DNA from: Lentibacter sp. XHP0401
GTDB taxonomy: Bacteria > Pseudomonadota > Alphaproteobacteria > Rhodobacterales > Rhodobacteraceae
Direction: 5' to 3'
NCBI RefSeq assembly: GCF_025751535.1
Contig: NZ_JAOWLC010000008.1
Location: forward strand, 124,001-188,000
Length of the DNA: 64,000 bases
Shown: positions 18,026 to 26,111 of the stretch, in pieces
Layout: each line of letters starts with the position of its first letter
Numbering within the stretch: the first letter of the stretch is position 1
Position numbers and translations under genes: made by a program
The notes under the pieces: generated by a model
The model's database searches: none
What the model was told of the DNA's origin: nothing
Seen by the model: the letters and a program-made list of their open reading frames with translations, nothing else

Positions 18026-19465
18026 ATGCAAATGCCCGTACCAAACCCTGTAACGCTTGCGAAAAAGGCCAAGTTGACCGAGCGGTTGCGGGCTGTTCTG
18101 GGCAAAGACGGAGTGATATCGGAAGAGATTGCGCTGAAAGCTTACGAGTGTGACGCGCTTACCGCATATCGCTGTCCGCCGATGCTTGCGCTACTGCCGC
18201 GGACCACCAAAGAGGTCGCGGCGGCGCTTAGGATTTGTCACGAGATGGATGTGCCTGTCGTGCCGCGTGGCTCGGGGACATCTCTGGCGGGCGGAGCGAT
18301 GCCCACAGCCGACAGCGTGATTTTGGGTGTGAGCCGTATGAGCGAGGTGCTTGAAACCGATTATGCAGACCGCATTATCCGTGTGCAAACGGGGCGGACC
18401 AACCTGTCTGTCACGGGTGCTATTGAGGGGGAGGGTTTTTTCTATGCGCCGGACCCGTCGAGCCAGCTTGCCTGCGCGATTGCGGGCAACATCGCGATGA
18501 ACTCGGGCGGGGCGCATTGCCTCAAATATGGCGTGACGACCAATAATCTCATGGGCGTGACCATGGTGATGATGGACGGCGAGATTGTCGAAATCGGCGG
18601 TGCGCATCTGGATTCGGGCGGGCTGGACCTGCTTGGCCTGATCTGCGGCAGCGAGGGGCAACTCGGTGTGGTGACAGAGGCGACATTGCGTATCCTTCAC
18701 AAGCCCGAAGGAGCGCGGCCGGTGCTCATCGGATTTGACAGTAACGAGGTGGCTGGCGCTTGTGTGTCCGATATTATCCGCGCGGGGATTTTGCCTGTGG
18801 CAATCGAGTTTATGGACCGTATGCTAATCGGCGTTTGCGATGACTATTCCGGCGCGGGCTATCCTGACTGTGAGGCGCTTCTGATTGTGGAAGTGGAAGG
18901 CAGCGAGGCCGAGATTGAACATCAGCTCGGGCTTATTCACGAGATTGCCAAAGGGCATAATCCTGTGGAATTTCGCAAGGCGACGAGTGCCGAAGAAGCC
19001 GGGCGCATCTGGGCCGGTCGCAAGGCGGCTTTCTCGGCGATTGGCAAGGTGAGCGATTATATGTGCCTTGATGGCACGATTCCTGTGAGCCAGCTCCCTT
19101 TTGTTTTGAAGCGGATTGGTGAGTTGAGTCAGACATATGGGCTTGCTGTGGGCAACGTCTTTCATGCGGGTGACGGGAACATGCACCCGCTGATTTTATA
19201 TGATGCGAATAAGCCCGGGGACTTGGAAATCTGCGAAGCATTTGGCGCGGAAGTGCTGAAGCTCTGTGTCGAAGTGGGCGGATGCCTGACGGGTGAACAC
19301 GGAGTCGGCATAGAAAAACGCGACCTGATGCTTGACCAGTTTGCGCCTGAAGATTTGGACATGCAGATGGCCGTTAAAGATGTGTTTGATCCAAAGTGGC
19401 TTTTGAACCCTGCCAAAGTCTTCCCGCTTGCCTCATCCGAGGCGCGGCGGATTGCGGCGGAGTAG
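18026..19465 (+). CDS. glcD: Glycolate oxidase subunit GlcD (FAD-linked)
   Basis: 479 residues. GlcD is the FAD subunit of the GlcDEF complex, which oxidises glycolate (and often D-lactate) to glyoxylate at the membrane. The PCMH-type FAD domain is seen in VVPRGSGTSLAGGAMPTADSVIL and CAIAGNIAMNSGGAHCLKYG; the C-terminal half has HAGDGNMHPLILYD and the signature TGEHGVGIEKRDLM. The ATG at 18026 follows AAGGAGAAGCCC. It is first of glcD, glcE, a small membrane gene and glcF, and is preceded by the inverted-repeat operator. Confidence 0.95.
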   Translation: MQMPVPNPVTLAKKAKLTERLRAVLGKDGVISEEIALKAYECDALTAYRCPPMLALLPRTTKEVAAALRICHEMDVPVVPRGSGTSLAGGAMPTADSVILGVSRMSEVLETDYADRIIRVQTGRTNLSVTGAIEGEGFFYAPDPSSQLACAIAGNIAMNSGGAHCLKYGVTTNNLMGVTMVMMDGEIVEIGGAHLDSGGLDLLGLICGSEGQLGVVTEATLRILHKPEGARPVLIGFDSNEVAGACVSDIIRAGILPVAIEFMDRMLIGVCDDYSGAGYPDCEALLIVEVEGSEAEIEHQLGLIHEIAKGHNPVEFRKATSAEEAGRIWAGRKAAFSAIGKVSDYMCLDGTIPVSQLPFVLKRIGELSQTYGLAVGNVFHAGDGNMHPLILYDANKPGDLEICEAFGAEVLKLCVEVGGCLTGEHGVGIEKRDLMLDQFAPEDLDMQMAVKDVFDPKWLLNPAKVFPLASSEARRIAAE

Positions 19466-19470
19466 GGCGC

Positions 19471-20589
19471 ATGGAATTTCATCCAAAGAGTGAGGCCGAG
19501 CTGGCCGAAGTTGTGGCTGGCTTGCAAGCGCCTGTCAGGGTGCAGAGCGGCGGCACGCGGGCTGTTGGGAGTGTGGTGGCGAACGATGTGCTGCATCTCG
19601 GCGGCATTGCTGGCGTGGTGGATTATGAACCCGGCGCGCTGACGCTTGTGGCGAAGGCTGGCACGCCTTTGGTCGAGATCGAGGCGATGCTGGCGGCGGA
19701 AAAGCAGCGGCTGTCTTTTGAGCCGATGGACCATCGTGTGCTTTTGGGCACGAAGGGCGAACCGACGATTGGCGGTGTTGTGGCGGCGAATGTAAGTGGG
19801 CCACGGCGGATTTCTGTGGGCGCCTGCCGCGACTTTGCGCTTGGCGTGCGGTTTGTTGACGGGATGGGCCGTGTGGTGAAAAACGGCGGCCGAGTGATGA
19901 AGAACGTGACGGGCTATGACCTTGTCAAACTCATGGCCGGAAGCCGGGGCACGTTGGGCGCGATGAGCGAAGTGAGCCTGAAGGTGATGCCTGTGCCGGA
20001 AGTTGAAACGACTTTGGTTTTGCATGTGACTGATGCGGCGCAAGCTGTTGAGGCCATGTCGGCGGCCCTAGGCTCACCCTATGAGGTAACCGGGGCGGCG
20101 CAAAGTGGTGCGGTATACTTGCGCCTTGAGGGTTTTGCGCCCTCGGTTGCCTACCGCTTGGAGGAGCTGGAAAACCTGCTGGGTCGCTTTGGCGAGATGG
20201 AACGGCTGGTGGCGGCGGCCTCTGCAAAGGTTTGGACCGATATCCGTGATGTGCGCGCGTTTGCCGAGCAGGATTTTGTGACCCGCGTGTCGCTGCGCCC
20301 TTCGGATATGTCTGCGTTTCTAGCAGCGGCTCAGGCGGAACACAGCTTTGATGCGATGCTTGATTGGGGCGGGGGGTTGGCATGGCTTGCGACGGATAAG
20401 GAGAGCCTTGGCGGTTTTGCCCAAAGTTTTTGCGCCGCGAATGGCGGGCATGCGACTCGTGTGAAAGGCGCGTTTGAGGCCTGTGCCTTTCAGCCAGAAG
20501 CAGCGGGTGTTGCAAGGTTGAGCTATGGGCTGCGGCAGCGGTTTGACCCGAAGGGGTTGTTTAACCCGGAGCTCATGGCGCGCGGATGA
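19471..20589 (+). CDS. glcE: Glycolate oxidase subunit GlcE
   Basis: 372 residues, a second FAD-binding subunit of glycolate oxidase, shorter than GlcD. The FAD-binding portion reads VQSGGTRAVGSV, then GEPTIGGVVAANVSGPRRISVGACRDF and the hallmark GRVMKNVTGYDLVKLMAGSRGTLG; the C-terminus ends LRQRFDPKGLFNPELM, as in the family. It starts 5 bases after glcD and its last four bases overlap the next gene (ATGA), so coupling is tight. Confidence 0.94.
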   Translation: MEFHPKSEAELAEVVAGLQAPVRVQSGGTRAVGSVVANDVLHLGGIAGVVDYEPGALTLVAKAGTPLVEIEAMLAAEKQRLSFEPMDHRVLLGTKGEPTIGGVVAANVSGPRRISVGACRDFALGVRFVDGMGRVVKNGGRVMKNVTGYDLVKLMAGSRGTLGAMSEVSLKVMPVPEVETTLVLHVTDAAQAVEAMSAALGSPYEVTGAAQSGAVYLRLEGFAPSVAYRLEELENLLGRFGEMERLVAAASAKVWTDIRDVRAFAEQDFVTRVSLRPSDMSAFLAAAQAEHSFDAMLDWGGGLAWLATDKESLGGFAQSFCAANGGHATRVKGAFEACAFQPEAAGVARLSYGLRQRFDPKGLFNPELMARG

Positions 20590-20921
20590 ATTATGGCGGG
20601 GCATATGTAATAGTCTTTCTGGGCGGGCCGCTCTTGATGCTGTTACTCACGCGGCGCGAGGCAACGCAGATGGCGTTTCTTTTGGGCGCTGGCATTGTAA
20701 CCGCGCTGATCGCGGCCGCCTTGTTTTCAAATGCCGCACCCGGGCTTGAAACACTGGGGATGCTTTGGCTTGCCTGGGTTGGCACGGTTGCGCTTTGTGT
20801 GCGTGCGGTGATGCGGCGGATTGAGACAAAGAGGGGCTTAGCCCTGACAAAAGCGATAGGTGCTATGGCCTGCGTGATCCCCTGGATCGGGCTGGCGGCA
20901 GCAGAATGGATGGTTGGCTGA
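20586..20921 (+). CDS. Small three-helix membrane protein inside the glc operon
   Basis: 111 residues, not recognised. Hydrophobic segments are at ~5-20 (GAYVIVFLGGPLLMLLL), ~28-48 (MAFLLGAGIVTALIAAALF), ~55-70 and ~88-108, so three or four membrane spans are likely, with a basic loop (RAVMRRIETKRG). Its start codon overlaps the glcE stop and its stop overlaps the glcF start (TGATG), so it is translated as part of the operon. Its place between two oxidase subunits suggests membrane anchoring or electron transfer for GlcDEF; this is inference. Confidence 0.72.
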   Translation: MNYGGAYVIVFLGGPLLMLLLTRREATQMAFLLGAGIVTALIAAALFSNAAPGLETLGMLWLAWVGTVALCVRAVMRRIETKRGLALTKAIGAMACVIPWIGLAAAEWMVG

Positions 20922-22222
20922 TGCAGACGAACTTTACCCCCGAGCAACTCAAGGACGCAGGCACGGCCCGTGCGAACGAGATTTTGCGCAACTGTGTGCA
21001 TTGCGGTTTTTGCACAGCGACTTGCCCGACCTATCAGATTTTGGGTGACGAGCTCGATAGCCCGCGCGGGCGGATCTACCAGATCAAAGACATGATTGAG
21101 AACGAGCGTGTGCCTGACAAAAAGACGGTGATGCACATTGACCGCTGTTTGAGCTGCCTTGCGTGCATGACGACCTGTCCTAGCGGTGTGCACTACATGC
21201 ATCTTGTCGACCATGCGCGCGAGTATATCGAGAACCATTATAAGCGCCCGTTGACGGACCGGGCCTTGCGTTGGATTCTGGCGCAGATTTTGCCTTACCC
21301 CATGCGCTTTCGGGTTGCTCTTCTCGGCGCGAAAATCGCCAAGCCGTTCAAGGCGCTTGTGCCGGATGCGCGGCTTCGGGCGATGCTTGAGATGGCGCCG
21401 AAGGTTATCCCCCCTGTGAGCCGCAATGATGACCCGCAGGTTTTTGTACCTGCGGGCGAAAAGAAGTTGCGCGTTGCGCTCATGACCGGCTGTGCGCAGA
21501 AGGCGCTTAACACCGATATCAACGACGCAACCATCCGCCTGCTGCGCCGCTTTGGCTGTGAAGTTGTGATTGCCGAGGGGGCGGGCTGCTGCGGAGCGTT
21601 GACGCACCATATGGGCAAGGCCCGCGAGAGCCATGCGACGGCGGAGAAGAACATTAACGCATGGATGGCCGAGGCAAAGGTGGGTGGGCTCGACAGCATC
21701 GTCATCAACACCTCGGGGTGCGGCACAACTGTGAAGGACTATGGCCATATGTTCCGCGAAAGCGGTAAGGCAGCCGAGGCGGCGCACGTCGCCGATCTGG
21801 CGCAGGATGTGAGTGAGCTATTGATGCAGCTTGATCTGCCGGAAGGCGCGGCCAAGGGCATTCGTGTGGCTTATCATGCGGCTTGTAGCTTGCAACATGG
21901 CCAGCAGATCAAGACCTTCCCGAAGGACTTGCTGAAGCGCGTCGGGTTTGAGGTTGTCGAGCCAGCAGACAGCCATCTCTGCTGTGGATCGGCAGGAACA
22001 TATAACTTGATGCAGCCCGAGATATCCAAGGAGCTGAAGCGCCGTAAGGTAGATACACTGGAGGCTAAAGCGCCCGATGTGATAGCGGCGGGCAACATTG
22101 GCTGCATGATGCAGATCGGCGGGGCGACGGGCGTACCCGTGTTGCATACTGTCGAGCTACTCGACTGGGCAACAGGCGGGCCAAAGCCACGCGCCTTGCA
22201 AAACTGGTCGCCTGTGCCCTAA
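20921..22222 (+). CDS. glcF: Glycolate oxidase iron-sulfur subunit GlcF
   Basis: 433 residues. Two 4Fe-4S ferredoxin clusters are visible near the start, CVHCGFCTATCP (~residues 28-39) and CLSCLACMTTCP (~82-93), followed by two CCG-type cysteine-rich modules (GAGCCGALTHHMG and DSHLCCGSAGTYNLMQP) that typify the heterodisulfide-reductase-like electron carriers. GlcF passes electrons from the flavin subunits to the quinone pool. The ATG at 20921 shares bases with the stop of the preceding gene; an in-frame ATG at 20906 lies inside that gene and is less likely. Confidence 0.95.
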   Translation: MQTNFTPEQLKDAGTARANEILRNCVHCGFCTATCPTYQILGDELDSPRGRIYQIKDMIENERVPDKKTVMHIDRCLSCLACMTTCPSGVHYMHLVDHAREYIENHYKRPLTDRALRWILAQILPYPMRFRVALLGAKIAKPFKALVPDARLRAMLEMAPKVIPPVSRNDDPQVFVPAGEKKLRVALMTGCAQKALNTDINDATIRLLRRFGCEVVIAEGAGCCGALTHHMGKARESHATAEKNINAWMAEAKVGGLDSIVINTSGCGTTVKDYGHMFRESGKAAEAAHVADLAQDVSELLMQLDLPEGAAKGIRVAYHAACSLQHGQQIKTFPKDLLKRVGFEVVEPADSHLCCGSAGTYNLMQPEISKELKRRKVDTLEAKAPDVIAAGNIGCMMQIGGATGVPVLHTVELLDWATGGPKPRALQNWSPVP

Positions 22223-22281
22223 TTTTGACACAAGTTTTCGCTAGTTCGGGTGACCTGACCTGAACAAGGGCTTCCAACTCT

Positions 22282-23097
22282 ATGCTGCGTGCTATTTTTC
22301 TTGCTGCTTTGGCGGCGCTGGTGGCCTCTCCTGCCTCGGCGGATGCCACGGGCCTCAAACGGCTCGATACGGGCGATGACAGCCGCGGGTGGGAAGCTGT
22401 CGGGCGGCTCAATATTGATGGCAAGGGCTTTTGCACGGGCGCATTGATTGCGCCTAACCTTGTGCTGACAGCGGCGCATTGTCTTTACAGCTCAAGCACC
22501 AAGCAGCGGATCGACCATGCGCAGATCGAGTTTCTGGCAGGCTGGCGCAATGGCCGCGCCTCGGCTTATCGTATGGTGCGTCGCGCGGTTGTGCACCCCG
22601 ATTACGATTTTTCAAGCAATGTTACGGCCGACCGCGTGCGCAATGATGTGGCGCTTTTGGAGCTGCATCACCCCATTCGCAATACAACCATCATTCCTTT
22701 TGCAACCGATGCGCGCCCTGCCAAGGGTGATGAAATCGGTGTGGTTTCCTATGCGCTTGATCGCGCCGAAGCACCGAGTTTGCAGGAGGTTTGCGGTGTT
22801 CTGGCGCGGCAACAAGGCGTGCTTGTGACTTCGTGCAATGTTGATTTCGGCTCGTCAGGCGCACCAATTTTCAGCTTCCGCAATGGCACACCGAGGATTG
22901 TCTCTGTGGTGTCGGCAAAGGCCGAAGTGGAGGGGCTGCCAGTGTCGCTTGGCACGCAGCTTGAGACACCTTTGGCGCTGCTCCGTGCCGAGCTTGCTGC
23001 TGGTGGCGGCGTCTTTCAACACGAGGGGCCAAACGTGAACCGCATCACTGTTGGCCAGATTCGTCGTGACACGGGCGCAAAATTTATCAAGAACTGA
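22282..23097 (+). CDS. Secreted trypsin-like serine protease (S1 family)
   Basis: 271 residues. A Sec signal peptide (MLRAIFLAALAALVASPASA) precedes a chymotrypsin-fold domain with all three catalytic regions: LTAAHC (His, ~residue 60), NDVALLEL (Asp, ~118) and NVDFGSSGAPIF (Ser, ~193). The oxyanion sequence is GSSGAP, where trypsins usually have GDSGGP; the serine is kept. Cysteines flank the His loop and the Ser loop. It follows glcF by about 60 bases, with a TTGACA-like sequence in the gap, so it probably has its own promoter. Confidence 0.88.
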   Translation: MLRAIFLAALAALVASPASADATGLKRLDTGDDSRGWEAVGRLNIDGKGFCTGALIAPNLVLTAAHCLYSSSTKQRIDHAQIEFLAGWRNGRASAYRMVRRAVVHPDYDFSSNVTADRVRNDVALLELHHPIRNTTIIPFATDARPAKGDEIGVVSYALDRAEAPSLQEVCGVLARQQGVLVTSCNVDFGSSGAPIFSFRNGTPRIVSVVSAKAEVEGLPVSLGTQLETPLALLRAELAAGGGVFQHEGPNVNRITVGQIRRDTGAKFIKN

Positions 23098-23113
23098 GCA
23101 CTGCTCCGCCCCT

Positions 23114-23142
23114 CTTGAAACTCTGAAAAACCGTTCCCATTT
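23114..23142 (+). promoter_or_regulatory. Heat-shock (RpoH/sigma-32 type) promoter for hsp20
   Basis: CTTGAAA at 23114-23120 and CCCATTT at 23136-23142 match the sigma-32 -35 and -10 elements, with CTTG and CCCAT separated by 18 bases. A start site near 23149 would leave an untranslated leader of about 90 bases before hsp20. Confidence 0.7.
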
Positions 23143-23149
23143 TACTTAT

Positions 23150-23236
23150 GCAAAGTGCCAATGGTGGGCTTTGCGCTAAACGGCCTGTCCAGATCGGAAG
23201 GCTTGAAACTTTGGTATCGCTCAATGGAGGATGACC
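23150..23236 (+). promoter_or_regulatory. Structured hsp20 5' leader, ROSE-like RNA thermometer candidate
   Basis: Three hairpins can be drawn by hand. Hairpin I is GCAAAG (23150-23155) with CTTTGC (23169-23174). Hairpin II is GCCT and TCC (23183-23190) with GGA and AGGC (23196-23202), with one bulged G. Hairpin III is GGTATCGCTC (23213-23222) pairing with GAGGATGACC (23227-23236) around an AATG loop; it buries the Shine-Dalgarno GGAGGA and bulges G23219 opposite it. The TCGCT/AGGA pairing with an extruded G matches the ROSE family core U(U/C)GCU-AGGA, known from small heat-shock genes of rhizobia. Confidence 0.6.
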
Positions 23237-23237
23237 C

Positions 23238-23705
23238 ATGCGTAACTTTGATTTGACCCCGCTTTACCGCGCCACTGTCGGATTTGACCAGATCGCCGAC
23301 ATGATGGACCGCGCAATGGCAAAAGATGTCGGACAGACGACATACCCGCCCTATAACATCGAAAAGACAGCCGATGACGGCTACCGTATTTCTATTGCGG
23401 TGGCAGGGTTTGCGGATTCTGACCTGTCTGTAGAAGTGAAAGAGAACGCACTTGTTGTGTCGGCCAGCAAAGCCGAAGACGAGGGCGAGCGCACATTCCT
23501 GCACCGCGGGATTGCCACACGCGCTTTTGAGCGCCGCTTCCAGCTTGCGCAGCATGTGCGCGTGACAGGTGCAAGCCATGCTGACGGAATGCTGCACATT
23601 GATCTCGTACAGGAAGTGCCCGAGGCGCTCAAGCCACGGCGCATCGAGATTGCGTCGGCGCCGGCCAGTGAGGCCGATGTGGTGGATGCAAAAGCTGTAA
23701 ACTGA
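23238..23705 (+). CDS. Small heat-shock protein, Hsp20/alpha-crystallin family
   Basis: 155 residues. The N-terminus MRNFDLTPLYRATVGFDQIADMMDR is that of IbpA-like proteins. The alpha-crystallin domain spans ~35-130 (YPPYNIEKTADDGYRISIAVAGF, then ERTFLHRGIATRAFERRFQLAQHV), and the tail contains the variant I-x-I region KPRRIEIASAP. It acts as an ATP-independent holdase for unfolding proteins. The leader carries a heat-shock promoter and a thermometer-like hairpin over the ribosome-binding site, suggesting control at two levels. Confidence 0.94.
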   Translation: MRNFDLTPLYRATVGFDQIADMMDRAMAKDVGQTTYPPYNIEKTADDGYRISIAVAGFADSDLSVEVKENALVVSASKAEDEGERTFLHRGIATRAFERRFQLAQHVRVTGASHADGMLHIDLVQEVPEALKPRRIEIASAPASEADVVDAKAVN

Positions 23706-23720
23706 TTGATCTGAATAGAG

Positions 23721-23754
23721 AAAGGGCGCCAGTTGGAAAGCTGGCGCCCTTTTT
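23721..23754. terminator. Bidirectional terminator between hsp20 and gabD
   Basis: GGGCGCCAG (23724-23732) and CTGGCGCCC (23741-23749) form a perfect 9-bp stem, with AAA on the left and TTTTT on the right. It lies between two convergent genes and can serve both. Confidence 0.85.
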
Positions 23755-23761
23755 GTGCGGT

Positions 23762-25234
23762 TTAGACCGACATGCAGATGTATTTCATTTCGAGGTAATC
23801 CTCGATTCCGTGGTGGCTGCCTTCGCGACCCAGACCAGATTGTTTGACACCGCCGAAGGGCGCAACTTCTGTCGAGATGATGCCCGTGTTGACGCCGACA
23901 ATACCGTATTCAAGCGCCTCGGCGACTTTATAAACGCGGCTCAGGTCTTTGGCGTAGAAGTAGCTGGCCAGCCCGAAAATCGTGTCGTTGGCCATGGCGA
24001 TCACTTCGTCTTCATCTTCAAATTTGAACAGCGGCGCCATCGGGCCGAAGGTTTCGTCTTGGGCAACTTGCATGTCCTGGGTCACGCCCGTGACGATTGT
24101 GGGCTGGAAGAATGTGCCGCCCAAGTTGTGCTGTGAGCCGCCAAAAGCGACTTTGCCGCCTTTGGAAAGTGCATCTTCGATATGTTCGCGGACTTTCTCG
24201 ACGGCTTCGGAGTTGATCAGCGGGCCAAAGCTTGTGCCCTCTTCAAGGCCGTCACCAACCTTCATTTCCTTGAGTTTGGCGGTGAGCTTTTCGGCGAAAG
24301 CGTCATAGACGCCCGCTTGCACATAAATCCGGTTGGCGCACACACATGTCTGGCCGTTGTTGCGGAATTTGCAAAGGATCGCACCTTCGACGGCGGCGTC
24401 GAGATCGGCATCATCAAACACGATAAAGGGTGCGTTGCCGCCCAGTTCCATGGAGCATTTCATCACTTGGTCAGCGGCCTGGCGCAAAAGGATGCGGCCT
24501 ACTTCGGTTGAGCCTGTGAAGGTGAGTTTGCGCACGGCAGGGTTTTCGCAGAATTCCTTGCCGATATCCGAGCTGCGCGAGCTTGTTACGATGTTGAACA
24601 CGCCGGCAGGAATGCCCGCGCGCTCGGCGAGAACGCCCATGGCGGTGGCGGACAGCGGCGTTTCGGCGGCGGGGCGCCCAACGAAGGCGCAGCCAGCGGC
24701 GAGGGCAGGTGCTGCCTTGCGTGTGATCATCGCGTTGGGGAAGTTCCACGGCGTGATCGAGGCTGCAACGCCGATCGGCTGTTTGATGACGGTGATGCGT
24801 TTGTCGCGCTGGTGACCCGGAATTGTCTCGCCGTAGATGCGCTTGGCTTCTTCTGCGAAGAATTCGATGAACGACGCGCCATAGCCGATCTCGCCTTTGG
24901 CTTCGGCTAGAGGTTTGCCCATTTCGGCGGTGAGGATTGTTGCGAGATCATCGGTGTGCTCGACCATCAGATCGAACCAGCGGCGCAAAACATTTGCACG
25001 CTCTTTGCCTGTCCATTTGGCCCAGTCTTTTTGCGCCTTCTCGGCCGCGGAGATGGCCTCGGCCACTTGGCTGCGCGACAGGTCAGCCACCTGCGCGATC
25101 ACATCGCCACGGGCGGGGTTGGTTACATCAAATGTGCCCTCACCATCGACCCACTGGCCGTTCACGTAAGCCTTTTGGGCCAGAAGCGAAGGGTCGTTGA
25201 GAAGAGATTTGAGGTTTGTGATTGTGTCAAGCAT
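23762..25234 (-). CDS. gabD: Succinate-semialdehyde dehydrogenase
   Basis: 490 residues, the standard aldehyde-dehydrogenase length. Features in order: cofactor/active-site region ITPWNFPNAMITRKAAPALAAGC, FTGSTEVGRILLRQAAD, the catalytic glutamate in MELGGNAPFIVFDDADLD, and the catalytic cysteine in NGQTCVCANRIYV, where a second Cys follows as in GabD. The C-terminal NTGIISTEVAPFGGVKQSGLGREGS is characteristic of succinate-semialdehyde dehydrogenases. It should oxidise succinic semialdehyde to succinate in GABA catabolism; NAD or NADP preference is not clear. The ATG at 25234 follows GGGAGG; the frame is open to 25273. Confidence 0.92.
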   Translation of the reverse strand: MLDTITNLKSLLNDPSLLAQKAYVNGQWVDGEGTFDVTNPARGDVIAQVADLSRSQVAEAISAAEKAQKDWAKWTGKERANVLRRWFDLMVEHTDDLATILTAEMGKPLAEAKGEIGYGASFIEFFAEEAKRIYGETIPGHQRDKRITVIKQPIGVAASITPWNFPNAMITRKAAPALAAGCAFVGRPAAETPLSATAMGVLAERAGIPAGVFNIVTSSRSSDIGKEFCENPAVRKLTFTGSTEVGRILLRQAADQVMKCSMELGGNAPFIVFDDADLDAAVEGAILCKFRNNGQTCVCANRIYVQAGVYDAFAEKLTAKLKEMKVGDGLEEGTSFGPLINSEAVEKVREHIEDALSKGGKVAFGGSQHNLGGTFFQPTIVTGVTQDMQVAQDETFGPMAPLFKFEDEDEVIAMANDTIFGLASYFYAKDLSRVYKVAEALEYGIVGVNTGIISTEVAPFGGVKQSGLGREGSHHGIEDYLEMKYICMSV

Positions 25235-25319
25235 GGCGGCCTCCCGAGAATATATCTCGCCAAGGGAAACCATTTGCGCTTAGATTTGTCCAGATGATTT
25301 GATCAAATTGGAGCAAGCT

Positions 25320-26111
25320 ATGGAGCTGGACGACGCCTACGCCAACGCGGCCTACATACCAGAAGGCGAGAGCTATCCGCCGCGATGGGAGGCCGCTGCG
25401 GCGGCTTTCCGGGCCGGTGCGAAGGCAGCAGAGCTTGATCTGGGCTATGGGCCAGCGGCGCGTCAGAGGCTGGATATTTTCAGGCCTGAAGGCACGCCCA
25501 AAGGCCTCATGATTTTTGTGCACGGCGGCTTCTGGCGGATGCTGGATAAAAGCTATTGGTCGCATCTGGCGTCGGGAGCTTTGGCCAAGGGCTGGGCTGT
25601 GGTGATGCCGAGTTACACGCTTTGCCCCGAAACGTCGATTACGGGGATCACCCGTGAAGTGGCCGCTGCAGTGAGCCTAGCCGCGGGTGCTGTCGAGGGG
25701 CCAATCGTGATGGCGGGGCATTCGGCGGGCGGGCATTTGGTGGCGCGGATGATGGCGCGGGGGATGCTGCCTGTGGCTGTGGCGTCGCGACTTCGGCATG
25801 TGATGCCGATTTCGCCCCTGTCGGATTTGCGCCCTCTCATGCGCACGTCGATGAACGCTGATTTCAAGCTGGATGAAGCCGAGGCCGTGGCGGAAAGCCC
25901 TATCTTTATGACGGATCGTGTGGACTGTGCTGTGACGGTTTGTGTCGGGTCCGCTGAACGGCCTGCGTTTCTCGATCAGGCGCGCTGGCTCAGTGAGGCC
26001 TGGGGTTGCCCTCTCCACGTTGAGGAGGGCAGGCACCATTTTGATGTGTTGGAGCCGTTAGAGAGCAAGGACAGCGACTTGCTCGGCACCCTGCTTAATA
26101 GCGCCCCATAA
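25320..26111 (+). CDS. Alpha/beta-hydrolase, kynurenine formamidase-like esterase
   Basis: 263 residues. The oxyanion motif HGGFW (~residue 69) and the nucleophile elbow GHSAGGH (~138) are those of the esterase/lipase group that includes bacterial arylformamidases. A late His in EEGRHHFDVLEPL and an Asp before it complete a plausible triad. Without other tryptophan-catabolism genes nearby the substrate stays open. The ATG at 25320 has GGAG upstream. It is divergent from gabD, with 85 bases between the starts, and its end overlaps the convergent gene by 17 bases. Confidence 0.8.
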   Translation: MELDDAYANAAYIPEGESYPPRWEAAAAAFRAGAKAAELDLGYGPAARQRLDIFRPEGTPKGLMIFVHGGFWRMLDKSYWSHLASGALAKGWAVVMPSYTLCPETSITGITREVAAAVSLAAGAVEGPIVMAGHSAGGHLVARMMARGMLPVAVASRLRHVMPISPLSDLRPLMRTSMNADFKLDEAEAVAESPIFMTDRVDCAVTVCVGSAERPAFLDQARWLSEAWGCPLHVEEGRHHFDVLEPLESKDSDLLGTLLNSAP

